A stretch of 64,000 nucleotides of DNA from Zeimonas sp050187175 (lineage in GTDB: Bacteria; Pseudomonadota; Gammaproteobacteria; Burkholderiales; Burkholderiaceae_E), in contig JBFWXS010000001.1 in the NCBI GenBank assembly GCA_050187175.1, positions 186,001 to 250,000 of the forward strand, given 5' to 3'. Of this stretch, positions 35,063 to 44,626 are shown piece after piece. How positions within the stretch are numbered: the first letter of the stretch is position 1; the number at the start of each line of letters is the position of its first letter. The notes under the pieces are model-generated. The model was not told where the DNA came from and did no database searches. It worked only from the letters and a program-made list of their open reading frames with translations. The translations under genes and the position numbers were made by a program.

Positions 35063-35866
35063 TCAGCCGCTCTGCTTGCGGTAGGCGCCGCGCGACAGGT
35101 CGATGCCGAGCTGCTTGAGCTTGCGGTACAGATGCGTGCGTTCGAGGCCGGTCTTCTCGGCCACGCGCGTCATGCTGCCGTGCTCGCGCGACAGGTGGTG
35201 CTCGAAGTACGCGCGCTCGAACGCGTCGCGCGCTTCGCGCAGCGGCAGGTCCAGCGGCAGGTCGCGCAGCGCCACGCTGGCGGGACCGGCGGAGGCCGCC
35301 GACGGCCCGGCGCTGACCGGCGCGAATTCGGTGACGTTGCCCAGCGCGCTGAGCGGCACCACCTGCGCGGGCACGCCGCCGACCGACAGCGTGGCCGGCG
35401 CGCCGATGCCGTTCACCGCCACCGCGCTGACCGCCCCTTCGTAGGCGCTGGCGCGCAGCGGCAGCGCGCCGCCGCGCACGGTGGTATCGGGCGCCGCTGG
35501 ACGGCCGCGCTGCAGTCCGGTCTCGACGGCCTTCAGCAGCTTCTGCAGCGTGATCGGTTTCTCCAGGAAATCGAGCGCGCCGATGCGTGTGGCCTCGACG
35601 GCGGTGTCGATGGTGGCGTGGCCCGACATCATGATCACCGGCATCGTCAGCTTGCCGCCGCTGGCCCATTCCTTGAGCAGCGTGACGCCGTCGGTGTCGG
35701 GCATCCAGATGTCGAGCAGCACCAGATCGAGGTTCTGGCACTCGCGCACGTGGCGCGCCTGCTGAGCGCTTTCCGCCACCAGCACGGTGTGGCCTTCATC
35801 GCCGAGGATCTCGGAGAGCAGTTCGCGGATGCCGATTTCGTCATCCACCACTAGGATGTCTGCCAT
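35063..35866 (-). CDS. ntrX: NtrX-like response regulator without AAA+ domain
   Basis: 267 residues. The receiver domain covers residues 1-120: VVDDE near the start, phosphoacceptor in LVLLDIWMPD, threonine/serine in MMSGH, lysine in LEKPI. A linker and a Fis-type DNA-binding helix-turn-helix follow (MTRVAEKTGLERTHLYRKLKQLG). The sigma-54-interacting ATPase found in alphaproteobacterial NtrX is absent, as in other betaproteobacterial homologues. It follows the NtrY kinase by 14 bases, so the pair forms one two-component system. The start at 35866 matches the REC domain beginning. Confidence 0.85.
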   Translation of the reverse strand: MADILVVDDEIGIRELLSEILGDEGHTVLVAESAQQARHVRECQNLDLVLLDIWMPDTDGVTLLKEWASGGKLTMPVIMMSGHATIDTAVEATRIGALDFLEKPITLQKLLKAVETGLQRGRPAAPDTTVRGGALPLRASAYEGAVSAVAVNGIGAPATLSVGGVPAQVVPLSALGNVTEFAPVSAGPSAASAGPASVALRDLPLDLPLREARDAFERAYFEHHLSREHGSMTRVAEKTGLERTHLYRKLKQLGIDLSRGAYRKQSG

Positions 35867-35880
35867 GAGTCCTGGTTTCT

Positions 35881-38235
35881 CTACGGAGCTGTTGCGGTCA
35901 ACGGGCGATTTTCCTCGTTTTTGGCCAGTTTCGTAAATAGCACTGAAATCTGGGCGCCGACGGGCTTGCCGGCGGCCTCGCCCCAATTGCTGACATCGAT
36001 GCGCGCTCCATGCTCATCGACGATCTTTCGCACGATCGCCAGGCCCAGCCCGGTGCCGCGCGCCTTGCTGGTCACGTAGGGCTCGAAGACGCGCGCCAGC
36101 ATGGCGGGCGAGAAACCGCCGCCATTGTCGCGCACTACGACTCGCACCCCCTGGCTGCCGTCGTTCAGCGCCACCGGCTCGGTGACCAGCTCGATCTCCG
36201 GCTGAGCAGCGCGCTCGGTGGCTTCGAGCGAGTTCTTGACCAGATTGTGGATCAGCTGCCGCAGCTGCGTCTGGTCGCCGAGCACCGGCGGCAGCGGCTG
36301 CGTCAGCCGCGGCTGGATGGTCTGGGCGCGGCCGGCGGCGGCATACAGCCGCAGCACGTCCTCGGCCAGCGCGTTCAGGTCCAGCGGCGCCAGCTGCGCC
36401 GCCGGCAGCCGCGCGTAGTCGCGGAACTCGTCGACCATCAGCTTCAGCGCCGAGACCTGGTTGACGATGGTCTGCGAATTCTTCGCCAGCAGCTCGGCAT
36501 CCGCCGGCGGCAGCTTGTCGGCCAGCTTGTGGCGCATCCGTTCGGCGGCCAGCTGGATGGGCGTCAGCGGATTCTTGATTTCGTGCGCCAGCCGGCGCGC
36601 CACTTCCGCCCAGGCGACGGCGCGCTGCGCCGAGATCACGTCGGTGATGTCGTCGAACACGATTATGTAGCCGGCGCGCTGCTCCGGCAGGATGGAGCCC
36701 CGGACCAGCACGGTCTGGTCGCCGCCGGCGTCGGGTCCGCTGCCGGACAGCGGCGTGGCGGCGGACGGGGCGACGGCGGGGGGGCCGGCGTCCAGGCCCG
36801 ACGGCGGGCGGGCAGCGTCATCCGGCGCCGCGCGCGGCAGCACCAGCTGCCGCTGCCAGCTGGTGCTGCCGCCGGCCGCCTGCTCGTTGAACGCGGCACG
36901 GATCTGCGCTGCGATGTCAGTCAGCCGCGGCACCTCGGCCAGCGGCCGGTCCAGGTATTCGGCCAGCGGCAGGCCGAGAATCTTCTCGGCACCGGCATTG
37001 GCGAGCGTCATGCGGAATTCGGAATCGAGCACCAGCACGCCCGCGCTCAGGTTGCCGAGCACGCTCTCCAGCCGCGCGTTGACGCGCTCCAGCTCGCGCT
37101 GGTTGCGTCCCACGGCCGCGCGCGCCTCCTCGAGCTGCCGCGTCATGGCGTTGAACGATTGCGTGAGCAGGCCCAGCTCGTCGCGGCCGGAATAGTCCTT
37201 GACCTGCCGGTAGTCGCCCTCGGCGACCGCCCGGGTGCCCGCCGCCAGCATCGACAGCGGCCCGGTCAGCCAGCCGGACAACAGGAACGACGCCGCCACC
37301 GCCGAGAACACCGTGAGCAGGAAGATCAGCGTCAGCGTGACACTGAAGATGCGCTTCAGGCCGCTGCGCGACAGCGACAGCTGCTGGAAGTCGCGCTGCC
37401 CCTGTTCGACGGCCTCCGCGTTCTCGACCAGCGCCGTGGGCACGGCCTGCGTCAGCTGCAGATAGCGTTGGTCATCGGTGCGCACCGCGTCGGTGACGAT
37501 GGCGACGATGACGCGCAGCTTCAGCGCCGCCGAGCCGCCTGCGTCGGCCTCCACGGCGGCGTATTGCCGCGTCAGCCGCGCCTGGCGCACGGCGTTCGAT
37601 GGCGGCAGATCCGGCACCAGGCGGCCGAACTGGCTGCCGCTGGTGGTGACGATGCGGCCGCTACCGGTGAACACCAGCGCGTCCTGCACGCCGACCTGGT
37701 CGCGCAGCCGGTTCAGCGCGCTCGACCAGTCGGCGGACGCCGTGTCGGCGAGCTCGGTGGAGACGGCGCGCGTCTTCTGCATCAGATCGCCCAGCAGCGA
37801 ATCGACGGCAGTGCGGCCCAGCGTCAGCCCCGATTCGAGCGCGCGCTCCACGGGCACCTCGAACCAGGACTCGATCGAGCGGCCGACGAACTGCACCGAG
37901 ACGACGTAGATCAGCGCCACCGGCACCACCGTCATCACCGTGAACGAGAACGCCATCCGCGCCATCAGCCGCGTGCCGAACAGGCCGCGCCGATAGCGCG
38001 TCACCAGCCGCCGCAGCAATTCGAGGACGAGCACGAACAGACCCGTGGCCACGATCACCGTCAGCCACAGCAGCTTCGGATACTGGCTCTCGAACAGCTG
38101 CGTATTGGCGCTGGCCAGCGCCAGCAGCAACAGCAGGATCACCGCCAGCGCGACCGAGCCGATCAGCGCGAAGCGCAGCAGCCGCCCTACGGCGCGCTTT
38201 TCGGGGTCTGCGGCGAGAACGTGAAACGCTTCCAT
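35881..38235 (-). CDS. ntrY: NtrY-like sensor histidine kinase
   Basis: 784 residues. N-terminal membrane segments begin at about residues 20, 55 and 95 and a fourth at about 300, enclosing an extracytoplasmic sensor. Then come HAMP (LSGWLTGPLSMLAAGTRAVAEGDY), a PAS domain (LVLDSEFRMTLANAGAEKIL), the H-box RRLAHEIKNPLTPIQLAAERM, N-box LIHNLVKNSLEA, and GTGLGLAIV. It phosphorylates the adjacent NtrX-type regulator. The PAS region has a proline/alanine insert. The start may be ATG 38235 or an in-frame TTG at 38253; either overlaps the DUF4390 gene. Confidence 0.87.
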   Translation of the reverse strand: MEAFHVLAADPEKRAVGRLLRFALIGSVALAVILLLLLALASANTQLFESQYPKLLWLTVIVATGLFVLVLELLRRLVTRYRRGLFGTRLMARMAFSFTVMTVVPVALIYVVSVQFVGRSIESWFEVPVERALESGLTLGRTAVDSLLGDLMQKTRAVSTELADTASADWSSALNRLRDQVGVQDALVFTGSGRIVTTSGSQFGRLVPDLPPSNAVRQARLTRQYAAVEADAGGSAALKLRVIVAIVTDAVRTDDQRYLQLTQAVPTALVENAEAVEQGQRDFQQLSLSRSGLKRIFSVTLTLIFLLTVFSAVAASFLLSGWLTGPLSMLAAGTRAVAEGDYRQVKDYSGRDELGLLTQSFNAMTRQLEEARAAVGRNQRELERVNARLESVLGNLSAGVLVLDSEFRMTLANAGAEKILGLPLAEYLDRPLAEVPRLTDIAAQIRAAFNEQAAGGSTSWQRQLVLPRAAPDDAARPPSGLDAGPPAVAPSAATPLSGSGPDAGGDQTVLVRGSILPEQRAGYIIVFDDITDVISAQRAVAWAEVARRLAHEIKNPLTPIQLAAERMRHKLADKLPPADAELLAKNSQTIVNQVSALKLMVDEFRDYARLPAAQLAPLDLNALAEDVLRLYAAAGRAQTIQPRLTQPLPPVLGDQTQLRQLIHNLVKNSLEATERAAQPEIELVTEPVALNDGSQGVRVVVRDNGGGFSPAMLARVFEPYVTSKARGTGLGLAIVRKIVDEHGARIDVSNWGEAAGKPVGAQISVLFTKLAKNEENRPLTATAP

Positions 38236-38972
38236 TCCGACTGCGGATTCCAATCCCGGTTGGTGATGGCGCTGATCTGGAACGGCTTCGGCAATTGCGA
38301 GGTATCGAGCCGCAGCCTCACCTGCGCTTCATAGCGGGTGCCGGGATTGATACGGTCGGCCGCCACGACGCGCCAGCCGCGGATGCCCGACATCGTGCGC
38401 ACGGCTTCGGCGAGCGTATCGAAATTCTGCCCGAGCCCGTTGGAGCCCAGACGAAACTGCCGCGTCAGCGCGTGATACGACAGCCTATACGAGATCGAGC
38501 GCTCGGCGATACGCTCGTCGGTCCACCACCAGCGCGGCCGCGTGAGCTCGAACTCGAGGACGAAGTACAGCGGCACGCCGCGGCGCACCGCGTCTTCGAG
38601 CGAGCGCGTCAGCGGCACCTGGAATTCGGCCGACAGCAGCCAGCCTTCGCCGTCCGAGCTCGGCTCCAGGCGGGGAGTCGAGGCGGCGGGCACCGGCGCG
38701 GCGCCGGCGCCGAGGGCCGCGCCGATGCCCGAACCCGCGGGCGAGCCTGCGGATGGGACGTACGGGGCGGCAGATGAGCCCGCTGACGAGCCTGCCGGGG
38801 AGCCGCCCATCGCGCCGGCCCAGGCAGCGTCCGAAGTAGCCTCCGAAGCAGCGGCCGGATCGGCGGACCGGGCCGCCGGGCCGGTCAGCGGCAATGCGAC
38901 AAGCGACAGCGCCAACAGCCAGACCCGTGGACCGCCGCTGCGGCCGATTCGATCCACCAGGCGAGCGATCAA
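38187..38972 (-). CDS. DUF4390 domain-containing exported protein
   Basis: 261 residues: signal peptide (VWLLALSLVALPLTGPA), a glycine/alanine/serine-rich linker of about 65 residues, then the DUF4390 domain (SAEFQVPLTRSLEDAVRRG, YFVLEFELTRPRWWW, LSYHALTRQFRL). Function unknown. It sits between rsmB and ntrY as in many betaproteobacteria, so it may belong to the NtrYX signalling pathway. The start is a TTG overlapping the rsmB stop as TTGA; the end overlaps ntrY by about 49 bases. Confidence 0.83.
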   Translation of the reverse strand: MIARLVDRIGRSGGPRVWLLALSLVALPLTGPAARSADPAAASEATSDAAWAGAMGGSPAGSSAGSSAAPYVPSAGSPAGSGIGAALGAGAAPVPAASTPRLEPSSDGEGWLLSAEFQVPLTRSLEDAVRRGVPLYFVLEFELTRPRWWWTDERIAERSISYRLSYHALTRQFRLGSNGLGQNFDTLAEAVRTMSGIRGWRVVAADRINPGTRYEAQVRLRLDTSQLPKPFQISAITNRDWNPQSEWKRFTFSPQTPKSAP

Positions 38973-40288
38973 GGGCGTTTTTCCAGCAGCGCGTAGAAGA
39001 ATCCGTCGTGATCGCGCGACTCGGTGGCCGTCGGCAGCAGCTGCGCGACGGATTCGGCGGCGCTGCTCCCGAAGCGCCAGGACAAGGGAATCCGGCGTGC
39101 GCCCGGCTGCTCGGCGAGAAAGTGATCGATCACTGACTCACCTTCGGCCCGAAACACGGAACACGTGACGTAAAGCAATTTACCACCCGGTTTCAACACC
39201 GGCCAAAGCCCCGTCAGGATTTCGGCCTGACGCCGCGAAAGTGTCGCGAGATCGCTACGCCGCCGCAGCCAGCGGATGTCCGGGTGCCGGCGCACGATGC
39301 CCGAGGCCGTGCAGGGCGCGTCGACCAGCACGCGATCGAACGGCCGGCCGTCCCACCATCCCTCCGGCAGCCGCGCGTCGCCGGCCAGCACCTGCGCCTG
39401 CTGTCCCAGCCGCTTCAGGTTCTCGTGTATCGGACGCAGCCGCTCGGGACCGACGTCGAGCGCGGTCAGCTCGCACGGGGCCAGTTCGAGCAGATGCGTG
39501 GTCTTGCCGCCGGGGCCGGCGCAGGCGTCGAGCACCCGTTCGCCGTCGCCCGGCGCCAGCAGCGGCGCGGCCAGCTGCGCGCCGGCGTCCTGCACCGAGA
39601 CCCAGCCGTCGGCCCAGCCCGGCAGCGCGTCGACCGCCACGGGCTGCGCCAGCCGCAGGGCCTGCGGTCCGATGACCCGTGCCTCCATGCCGGCCTCGGC
39701 CAGACGCGCCAGATAGTCGTCGACCGTGCCGCGCCGGCGGTTGACGCGCAGCGTCATCGGCGGCAGTTGGTTGCTGACCTGGAGAATGCGCTGCCAGTCG
39801 CGCGGATGCTCGTCGCGCAGCTGCTTGATCCACCAGCGCGGGAAGTTCCAGCGCGCCTCGTCGACGGCGGCGGCAGCCGGCAGCAGGCTGTCGCGCTCGC
39901 GCAGGAAGCGGCGCAGCGTCGCGTTCAGGAAGCCGGCGGCCGGAGCGGTGCCCGCGCCCTTCTTCGCCGCCGCCACCGCCTGGTCGACGATGATGCCCTC
40001 GGCTCGCAGCGGGGCCACCAGCTGGTCCAGCGCCACCCATTGCAGTGCCGCCAGCGCCGGCGCGGGCGGGCGGCCATTGAGCCGGGCAGCCAGGGCGCGC
40101 AGCAGGCCGAGCCGCCGGCAGGCGCTGAACGCGATGTCGCGGGCAGCGGCCCGCGACGCTGGCGGCAGCTCGGCCAGTGCGGGGGATTCGAGGGCCAGTT
40201 GCAGCGAACGGCCGGCGGCCAGCGCTTCGAGAGCGCCGGCCGCGGCCGCCAGCTCGCGCGACAGCGGCGCGCGCTCGCGTCCGGTCAT
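38969..40288 (-). CDS. rsmB: 16S rRNA (cytosine-967-C5)-methyltransferase RsmB
   Basis: 439 residues: an N-terminal NusB-like RNA-binding domain (RAAARDIAFSACRRLGLLRAL) and a SAM-dependent methyltransferase domain. The SAM motif DACAGPGGKTTHLLEL and the two catalytic cysteines in DAPCTASGIVRRHPD and VTCSVF are present. It methylates C967 of 16S rRNA. It is 10 bases after htpX and overlaps the DUF4390 start by 4 bases. Confidence 0.92.
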   Translation of the reverse strand: MTGRERAPLSRELAAAAGALEALAAGRSLQLALESPALAELPPASRAAARDIAFSACRRLGLLRALAARLNGRPPAPALAALQWVALDQLVAPLRAEGIIVDQAVAAAKKGAGTAPAAGFLNATLRRFLRERDSLLPAAAAVDEARWNFPRWWIKQLRDEHPRDWQRILQVSNQLPPMTLRVNRRRGTVDDYLARLAEAGMEARVIGPQALRLAQPVAVDALPGWADGWVSVQDAGAQLAAPLLAPGDGERVLDACAGPGGKTTHLLELAPCELTALDVGPERLRPIHENLKRLGQQAQVLAGDARLPEGWWDGRPFDRVLVDAPCTASGIVRRHPDIRWLRRRSDLATLSRRQAEILTGLWPVLKPGGKLLYVTCSVFRAEGESVIDHFLAEQPGARRIPLSWRFGSSAAESVAQLLPTATESRDHDGFFYALLEKRP

Positions 40289-40297
40289 GCGGACGCG

Positions 40298-41146
40298 TCA
40301 GGCCGCGCCGGCCATCGCCATCAGCCGGCGCACGCGCTCGGCCGTATCAGGGTGGGTCGAGAAGAGCCCGCGCAGGCCTCCGCCGGCCAGCGGATTCATG
40401 ATCATCATCTGCGCCGTCTCGGGATGCCGCTCGGTGGTCTCGAGCGGAATGCCCTGCGCGTAGCGATGGATCTTGTCCAGCGCCGATGCCAGCGCACGCG
40501 GATCGCCGGAGATCTCGGCGCCGCCGCGGTCGGCCTCGAACTCGCGCGCCCGCGAGATCGCCATCTGGATCAGCATCGCGGCCAGCGGCGCCAGCAGCGC
40601 CACCGCGATCGACGCGATCGGATTGGACGGCCGGCCTTCGCTGTCACGGCCGCCGAAGAACATGGCGAAGTTGGCGAGCGCCGAGATCGCGCCGGCCATG
40701 GTGGCCGAGATCGTCGAGATCAGGATGTCGCGATGCTTCACGTGCGCCAGCTCGTGCGCCATGACGCCGCGCAGCTCGCGCTCGTTGAGCACGCGCAGGA
40801 TGCCGGTCGTCGCGGCCACCGCCGCGTTCTGCGGATTGCGGCCGGTCGCGAACGCGTTGGGCGCGTCCTCGTTGATCAGATAGACGCGCGGCATCGGCAG
40901 CTGCGCCCGCGTGGCCAGCTCGCGCACCATGTTGTAGAACTGCGGCGCCGTGGTCTCGTCGACTTCCTTCGCGTTATACATGCGCAGGACCATCTTGTCC
41001 GAGAACCAATAGGCGAAGAAGTTGCTGACCAGGCCGAAGCCCAGCGCCAGCAGCATGCCCTGCTGGCCGCCGATCGCCGCGCCGACAGCGCCGAACAGCG
41101 CCATGATGCCGGCCATCAGGATTGCGGTTTTCAACCAGTTGAACAT
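40298..41146 (-). CDS. htpX: Zinc metalloprotease HtpX
   Basis: 282 residues, typical HtpX (M48) length. Two N-terminal membrane helices, the zinc motif AHELAHVKHRD (about residue 134), a second hydrophobic pair at about 150-200 and the third ligand in FEADRGGAEI. This inner-membrane protease degrades misfolded membrane proteins. It lies between fmt and rsmB. Confidence 0.92.
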   Translation of the reverse strand: MFNWLKTAILMAGIMALFGAVGAAIGGQQGMLLALGFGLVSNFFAYWFSDKMVLRMYNAKEVDETTAPQFYNMVRELATRAQLPMPRVYLINEDAPNAFATGRNPQNAAVAATTGILRVLNERELRGVMAHELAHVKHRDILISTISATMAGAISALANFAMFFGGRDSEGRPSNPIASIAVALLAPLAAMLIQMAISRAREFEADRGGAEISGDPRALASALDKIHRYAQGIPLETTERHPETAQMMIMNPLAGGGLRGLFSTHPDTAERVRRLMAMAGAA

Positions 41147-41235
41147 CTGTGCACTCCGTCGTCATCGGCCCGGTAAACCCGGTTCCATTGATTGCGAATA
41201 TCGGGGCGCTGCGCGCGATTGCAAGGGCGGCGCCT

Positions 41236-42252
41236 TCAGCTACGTTGCAGGGTCGTGTCCGGCAGCTCGAACCTTTCGCCCGGAGCGGCGGCAAAGCCGC
41301 GCAGGAAATCCGCCGCCGCCAGCCGCCGCCCGCCCGCCTTCTGCAGTTCGAGCAGCGCCACGGCACCCTCGCCGCAGGCCACCACCAGACCGTCGGCGCC
41401 AGCCTTCAGGATGGTACCGGGCTCGGCGGCTACGGCACCCGCTTCGACTGCGGCGCCTGCTCCGGCCGCGGCGTCCGCTGCGGCGGCGACCCGGCCCCGC
41501 CACAGCTTGATCGGCTCGCCGGCGCCGCCCGCCCGCTGCAGCACCGCAGTAGCGCCGGGCACCGGGTCGAACGCGCGCAGCTTGTCGACGATGCGCGCGG
41601 CAGGCTGCCGCCAGTCGACAGCCGCGTCGGCCCGGCCCAGCTTGTGCGCATAGGTGACGCCGTCGTCCGGCTGCGGCCGGCTCGGCAGCGTGCCTTCCTC
41701 GAGCTGCGCCAGCGCGGCCACGATGGCCCGGGCGCCGAGCTCGGCCAGCCGGTCGTGCAGTCTGCCGCCGGTGTCGTCGGGCCGGATCGGCTCACGGTCG
41801 ACCCGCCGCATGGCGCCGGTGTCCAGCCCTTCGTCCATCTGCATGATGGTGATGCCGGTTTCGGCGTCGCCGGCCTCGATCGCGCGCTGGATCGGCGCCG
41901 CGCCGCGCCAGCGCGGCAGCAGCGAGGCATGGATGTTCAGACAGCCGAAGCGCGGGATCTGCAGCACGGCGGCCGGCAGGATCAGCCCGTAGGCCGCCAC
42001 CACCATTACGTCGGCCTCCAGCTCGCACAGCCGCTGCTGGATCGCCGCATCGCGCAGCGTGCGCGGCTGCTCGACCGGGAAGCCGCGCTGCAGCGCGAGC
42101 TGCTTGACAGCGCTCTGCTGCAGCTGTCGGCCTCGGCCGGCCGGCTGGTCGGCGCGCGTCAGCACCAGCGCGATCTGATGGCCGGCGTCGGCGAGCGCAG
42201 CCAGCGCGCGCGCGGCGAAATCGGGGGTACCGGCGAAAACGATTCTTGCCAC
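41236..42252 (-). CDS. fmt: Methionyl-tRNA formyltransferase
   Basis: 338 residues. The formyltransferase core carries VFAGTPDFAARALAAL at the N-terminus and the signature HASLLPRWRGAAPIQRAI with the catalytic Asn-His-Asp set (LNIHASLLP, DTGAM region). The C-terminal tRNA-binding domain has an alanine-rich insert (AAAADAAAGAGAAVEAGAVA). It formylates initiator Met-tRNA. GTG start at 42252 with no obvious ribosome site. Paired with def upstream. Confidence 0.92.
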   Translation of the reverse strand: MARIVFAGTPDFAARALAALADAGHQIALVLTRADQPAGRGRQLQQSAVKQLALQRGFPVEQPRTLRDAAIQQRLCELEADVMVVAAYGLILPAAVLQIPRFGCLNIHASLLPRWRGAAPIQRAIEAGDAETGITIMQMDEGLDTGAMRRVDREPIRPDDTGGRLHDRLAELGARAIVAALAQLEEGTLPSRPQPDDGVTYAHKLGRADAAVDWRQPAARIVDKLRAFDPVPGATAVLQRAGGAGEPIKLWRGRVAAAADAAAGAGAAVEAGAVAAEPGTILKAGADGLVVACGEGAVALLELQKAGGRRLAAADFLRGFAAAPGERFELPDTTLQRS

Positions 42253-42420
42253 GGCGTGGATCGGTCAGGAATGAAGGGAACGTGAGGGAACGGGAACCGG
42301 CGGAACGGCGTGAACGAGCGGAGCGACGGCACGGAAGGTACCAGGCCCGCGGCGCCCCCAGGCGCCCAGTCGGCCGCGCGGCATCACGCGACCGCCGCGG
42401 CACCGGCCGCGATCGGCGGA
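42253..42420. other. Intergenic gap between def and fmt
   Basis: 168 bp, GC-rich, with no convincing ORF, promoter or hairpin. The two genes are probably still cotranscribed. Confidence 0.4.
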
Positions 42421-42927
42421 TCAGGCGGCGCTGCGCTCCGCCTTCAGCAAGCGGGTCTTGATGCGGCTCTGCTTGAGCCGCGACAGGTACTGCACGAAGA
42501 CGCGGCCGTTCAGGTGGTCGATCTCGTGCTGGATGCACACCGCCAGCAGGCCGTCGGCCTCGAGCGTGAACGGCCGGCCGTATTCGTCGAGCGCCTTGAC
42601 GGTGACGCGCTCGGGCCGCTCGACGTCGTCGTAGACGCCGGGCACCGACAGACAGCCTTCCTCGTAGACCTTGCATTCGTCGCTGCTGGCGACGATCTCC
42701 GGATTGATGAAGACGCGCAGCTGGTCCTTGGCCTCGGACACGTCGATCACGACGACGCGCAGATGCACGTCGACCTGCGTGGCGGCCAGTCCGATGCCGG
42801 GCGCCTCGTACATCGTGTCGGCCATGTCGCGCACGAGCTGGCGGATGCGCTCATCGACCTCGCGCACGGGCTCGGCCACGCGCTGCAGGCGCGGATCCGG
42901 GTAACGAAGAATGGGCAGAACGGCCAT
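42421..42927 (-). CDS. def: Peptide deformylase
   Basis: 168 residues with the three family motifs: APGIGLAATQV (about residue 43), EEGCLSVPG (zinc cysteine about residue 90), and QHEIDHLNG (zinc histidines about residues 133-137). It removes the formyl group from nascent proteins. It is the first gene of the leftward def-fmt-htpX-rsmB series and divergent from the LysM gene. Confidence 0.93.
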   Translation of the reverse strand: MAVLPILRYPDPRLQRVAEPVREVDERIRQLVRDMADTMYEAPGIGLAATQVDVHLRVVVIDVSEAKDQLRVFINPEIVASSDECKVYEEGCLSVPGVYDDVERPERVTVKALDEYGRPFTLEADGLLAVCIQHEIDHLNGRVFVQYLSRLKQSRIKTRLLKAERSAA

Positions 42928-43093
42928 CGGATAATTTCTACCGTCCGTAGGATCGCGAAGCCGGCTTTGCTTGCGACGTCAAACCATTAGCGGCACACTT
43001 TGAAGTGACTTTACAGCCTTTGCAGCGAATGTCGGGGCGGATTTCCCTGCTTCAAGCTGCACGGCAATCCGGGGCCGAACAACGCGTCACCTC
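42928..43093. promoter_or_regulatory. Divergent promoter region, def and LysM genes
   Basis: 166 bp, relatively AT-rich compared with the surroundings, between two divergent genes, so it must hold both promoters. I cannot place the boxes with confidence. Confidence 0.45.
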
Positions 43094-44182
43094 ATGAAAA
43101 AGTTTAGCACGCAGGTTCTGGCGATTGCCTTCGCGGCACTCACCGCAACGGGGGCTTGGAGCCAGCCGGCGCCGGTCGAACTGGCCAAGGACGCCCCCGA
43201 CAAATACGTCGTGGTCAAGGGCGATACGCTGTGGGCCATCGCCGGCCGCTTCCTGGAAAAACCGTGGCGCTGGCCCGAGATCTGGCAGCTCAATCGTGAA
43301 CAGATCCGCAACCCGCATCTGATCTATCCGGGCGACATCGTCTATCTGGATACCAGCAGCGGATCGCCGCGGCTGAGGCTGGGGCGCGCCGTCGGCGACT
43401 CCGCGGCTGGCAGCAGCGCCAACAGCAGCAGCAGCCTGCCGACCGAGAAGCTGCAGCCGCGCGTGCGCAGCGCACCGCTGGCCGCGGCCGCCGTGCCGAC
43501 GATCCCGTCGTCGGCCATCGAGGCCTTCCTGAACCGGCCGCTGGTAGTCGACGAAACCGGCATGGACAAGCATCCGCGCATCGTCGCCACACAGGCGGGC
43601 CGGGTGTTCCTGGGTCGCGGCGAGCTGGCCTATGCGCGCGGCTTCAGCGACGCCGACACCAAGGTGGCCGAGTGGCACATCTATCGCGCCGCCAAGCCGC
43701 TGCTCGACCCCGACACGCGCAAGCCGATCGCCTACGAAGCACTGTTCGTCGGATCGGCCAAGTTCGAACGCGACGGCGACCCCGCGACGCTGCGCATCGT
43801 CAGCGCCGCCGAGGAGATCGGCGTCGGCGACCGGCTGATCCCCGCCGAGCGCGCACTGCCGTTCAATTACGTGCCGCGGCCGCCCGATTCATCCGTCAGC
43901 GGGCGAATCGTCGCCATCTACCGAGGCGTGGCGCAGGCCGGCCGCAACAGCGTGGTGGCGATGAACGTGGGCAGCAGCAACGGGCTGGAAGTCGGCCACG
44001 TGCTGGAAATCCGCCAGCGCGGCCGCACCGTCAAGGACACCGATGTCAAGCAGGAAGTCAAACTTCCGGACGAGGCCGTCGGACACCTTCTCATTTTCCG
44101 CATCTTCGATAAGATCGCCTACGGGCTGATCATGGATGCGTCGCAGTCGATCTCCATCGGCGACGTCGTCGCCAATCCGTGA
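43094..44182 (+). CDS. LysM-domain exported protein
   Basis: 362 residues. A signal peptide (MKKFSTQVLAIAFAALTATG, cleaved near WSQ) is followed by one LysM domain at about residues 36-87 (VVKGDTLWAIAGRFL through LIYPGDIVYL). The rest is a conserved beta-rich domain of unknown role. It probably binds peptidoglycan in the periplasm. The order LysM, dprA, topoisomerase opposite def-fmt is conserved in Burkholderiales. Confidence 0.9.
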   Translation: MKKFSTQVLAIAFAALTATGAWSQPAPVELAKDAPDKYVVVKGDTLWAIAGRFLEKPWRWPEIWQLNREQIRNPHLIYPGDIVYLDTSSGSPRLRLGRAVGDSAAGSSANSSSSLPTEKLQPRVRSAPLAAAAVPTIPSSAIEAFLNRPLVVDETGMDKHPRIVATQAGRVFLGRGELAYARGFSDADTKVAEWHIYRAAKPLLDPDTRKPIAYEALFVGSAKFERDGDPATLRIVSAAEEIGVGDRLIPAERALPFNYVPRPPDSSVSGRIVAIYRGVAQAGRNSVVAMNVGSSNGLEVGHVLEIRQRGRTVKDTDVKQEVKLPDEAVGHLLIFRIFDKIAYGLIMDASQSISIGDVVANP

Positions 44183-44236
44183 ACACGGCCCGGAACGCGT
44201 GAAGCGCGGTTCGTAGGCATGGTTCGCCGGCGCGTT

Positions 44237-44390
44237 GATTGCTGGTGACCGGCTGCTGGTGATCGGCTGCTGGTGATCGGCTGCTGGTGACCGGCTGCTG
44301 GTGACCGGCCGCTGATGATCAGCCGGCGGTGATCAGCCGGCGGTGATCAGCCGGCGGTGACCAGCTGCGGCTGATCGGCCACGGCTGATT
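44237..44390. repeat. Eleven tandem 14-bp units
   Basis: Eleven consecutive 14-bp units without indels, starting as GGCTGCTGGTGATC types and drifting to AGCCGGCGGTGATC types. They fill much of the 444-bp gap between the LysM gene and dprA. The period is not a multiple of three, so it is not coding. GATCAGCC and GGCTGATC copies in different units are complementary and could pair. No CRISPR-like spacers are present. Confidence 0.9.
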
Positions 44391-44626
44391 GCCCTGGCTG
44401 ACCAGCACCGCTGCCAACCGGCCCCGCCAGCGGCCTGCCAGCCACCGGCAGGGCGCCCAGGCGCGGCGACGGCGCCCCCGGAGCGGCGAGCGGCTGAACC
44501 GCGCAGGCGGAGCGGCTCACGCCGCGCAGGCGCACCGGCCGACACCCGCTTCGCGCAGCCGCCGCAACCCGGTCATCTCGCAGCGCCTCATCCGCGCAGC
44601 ACGGAAGGCCTCTTCACCACCGACTC

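Noticed and set aside
44237..44390. Possible CRISPR array
   Set aside because: Units are 14 bp, directly adjacent, with no spacers and no cas genes.
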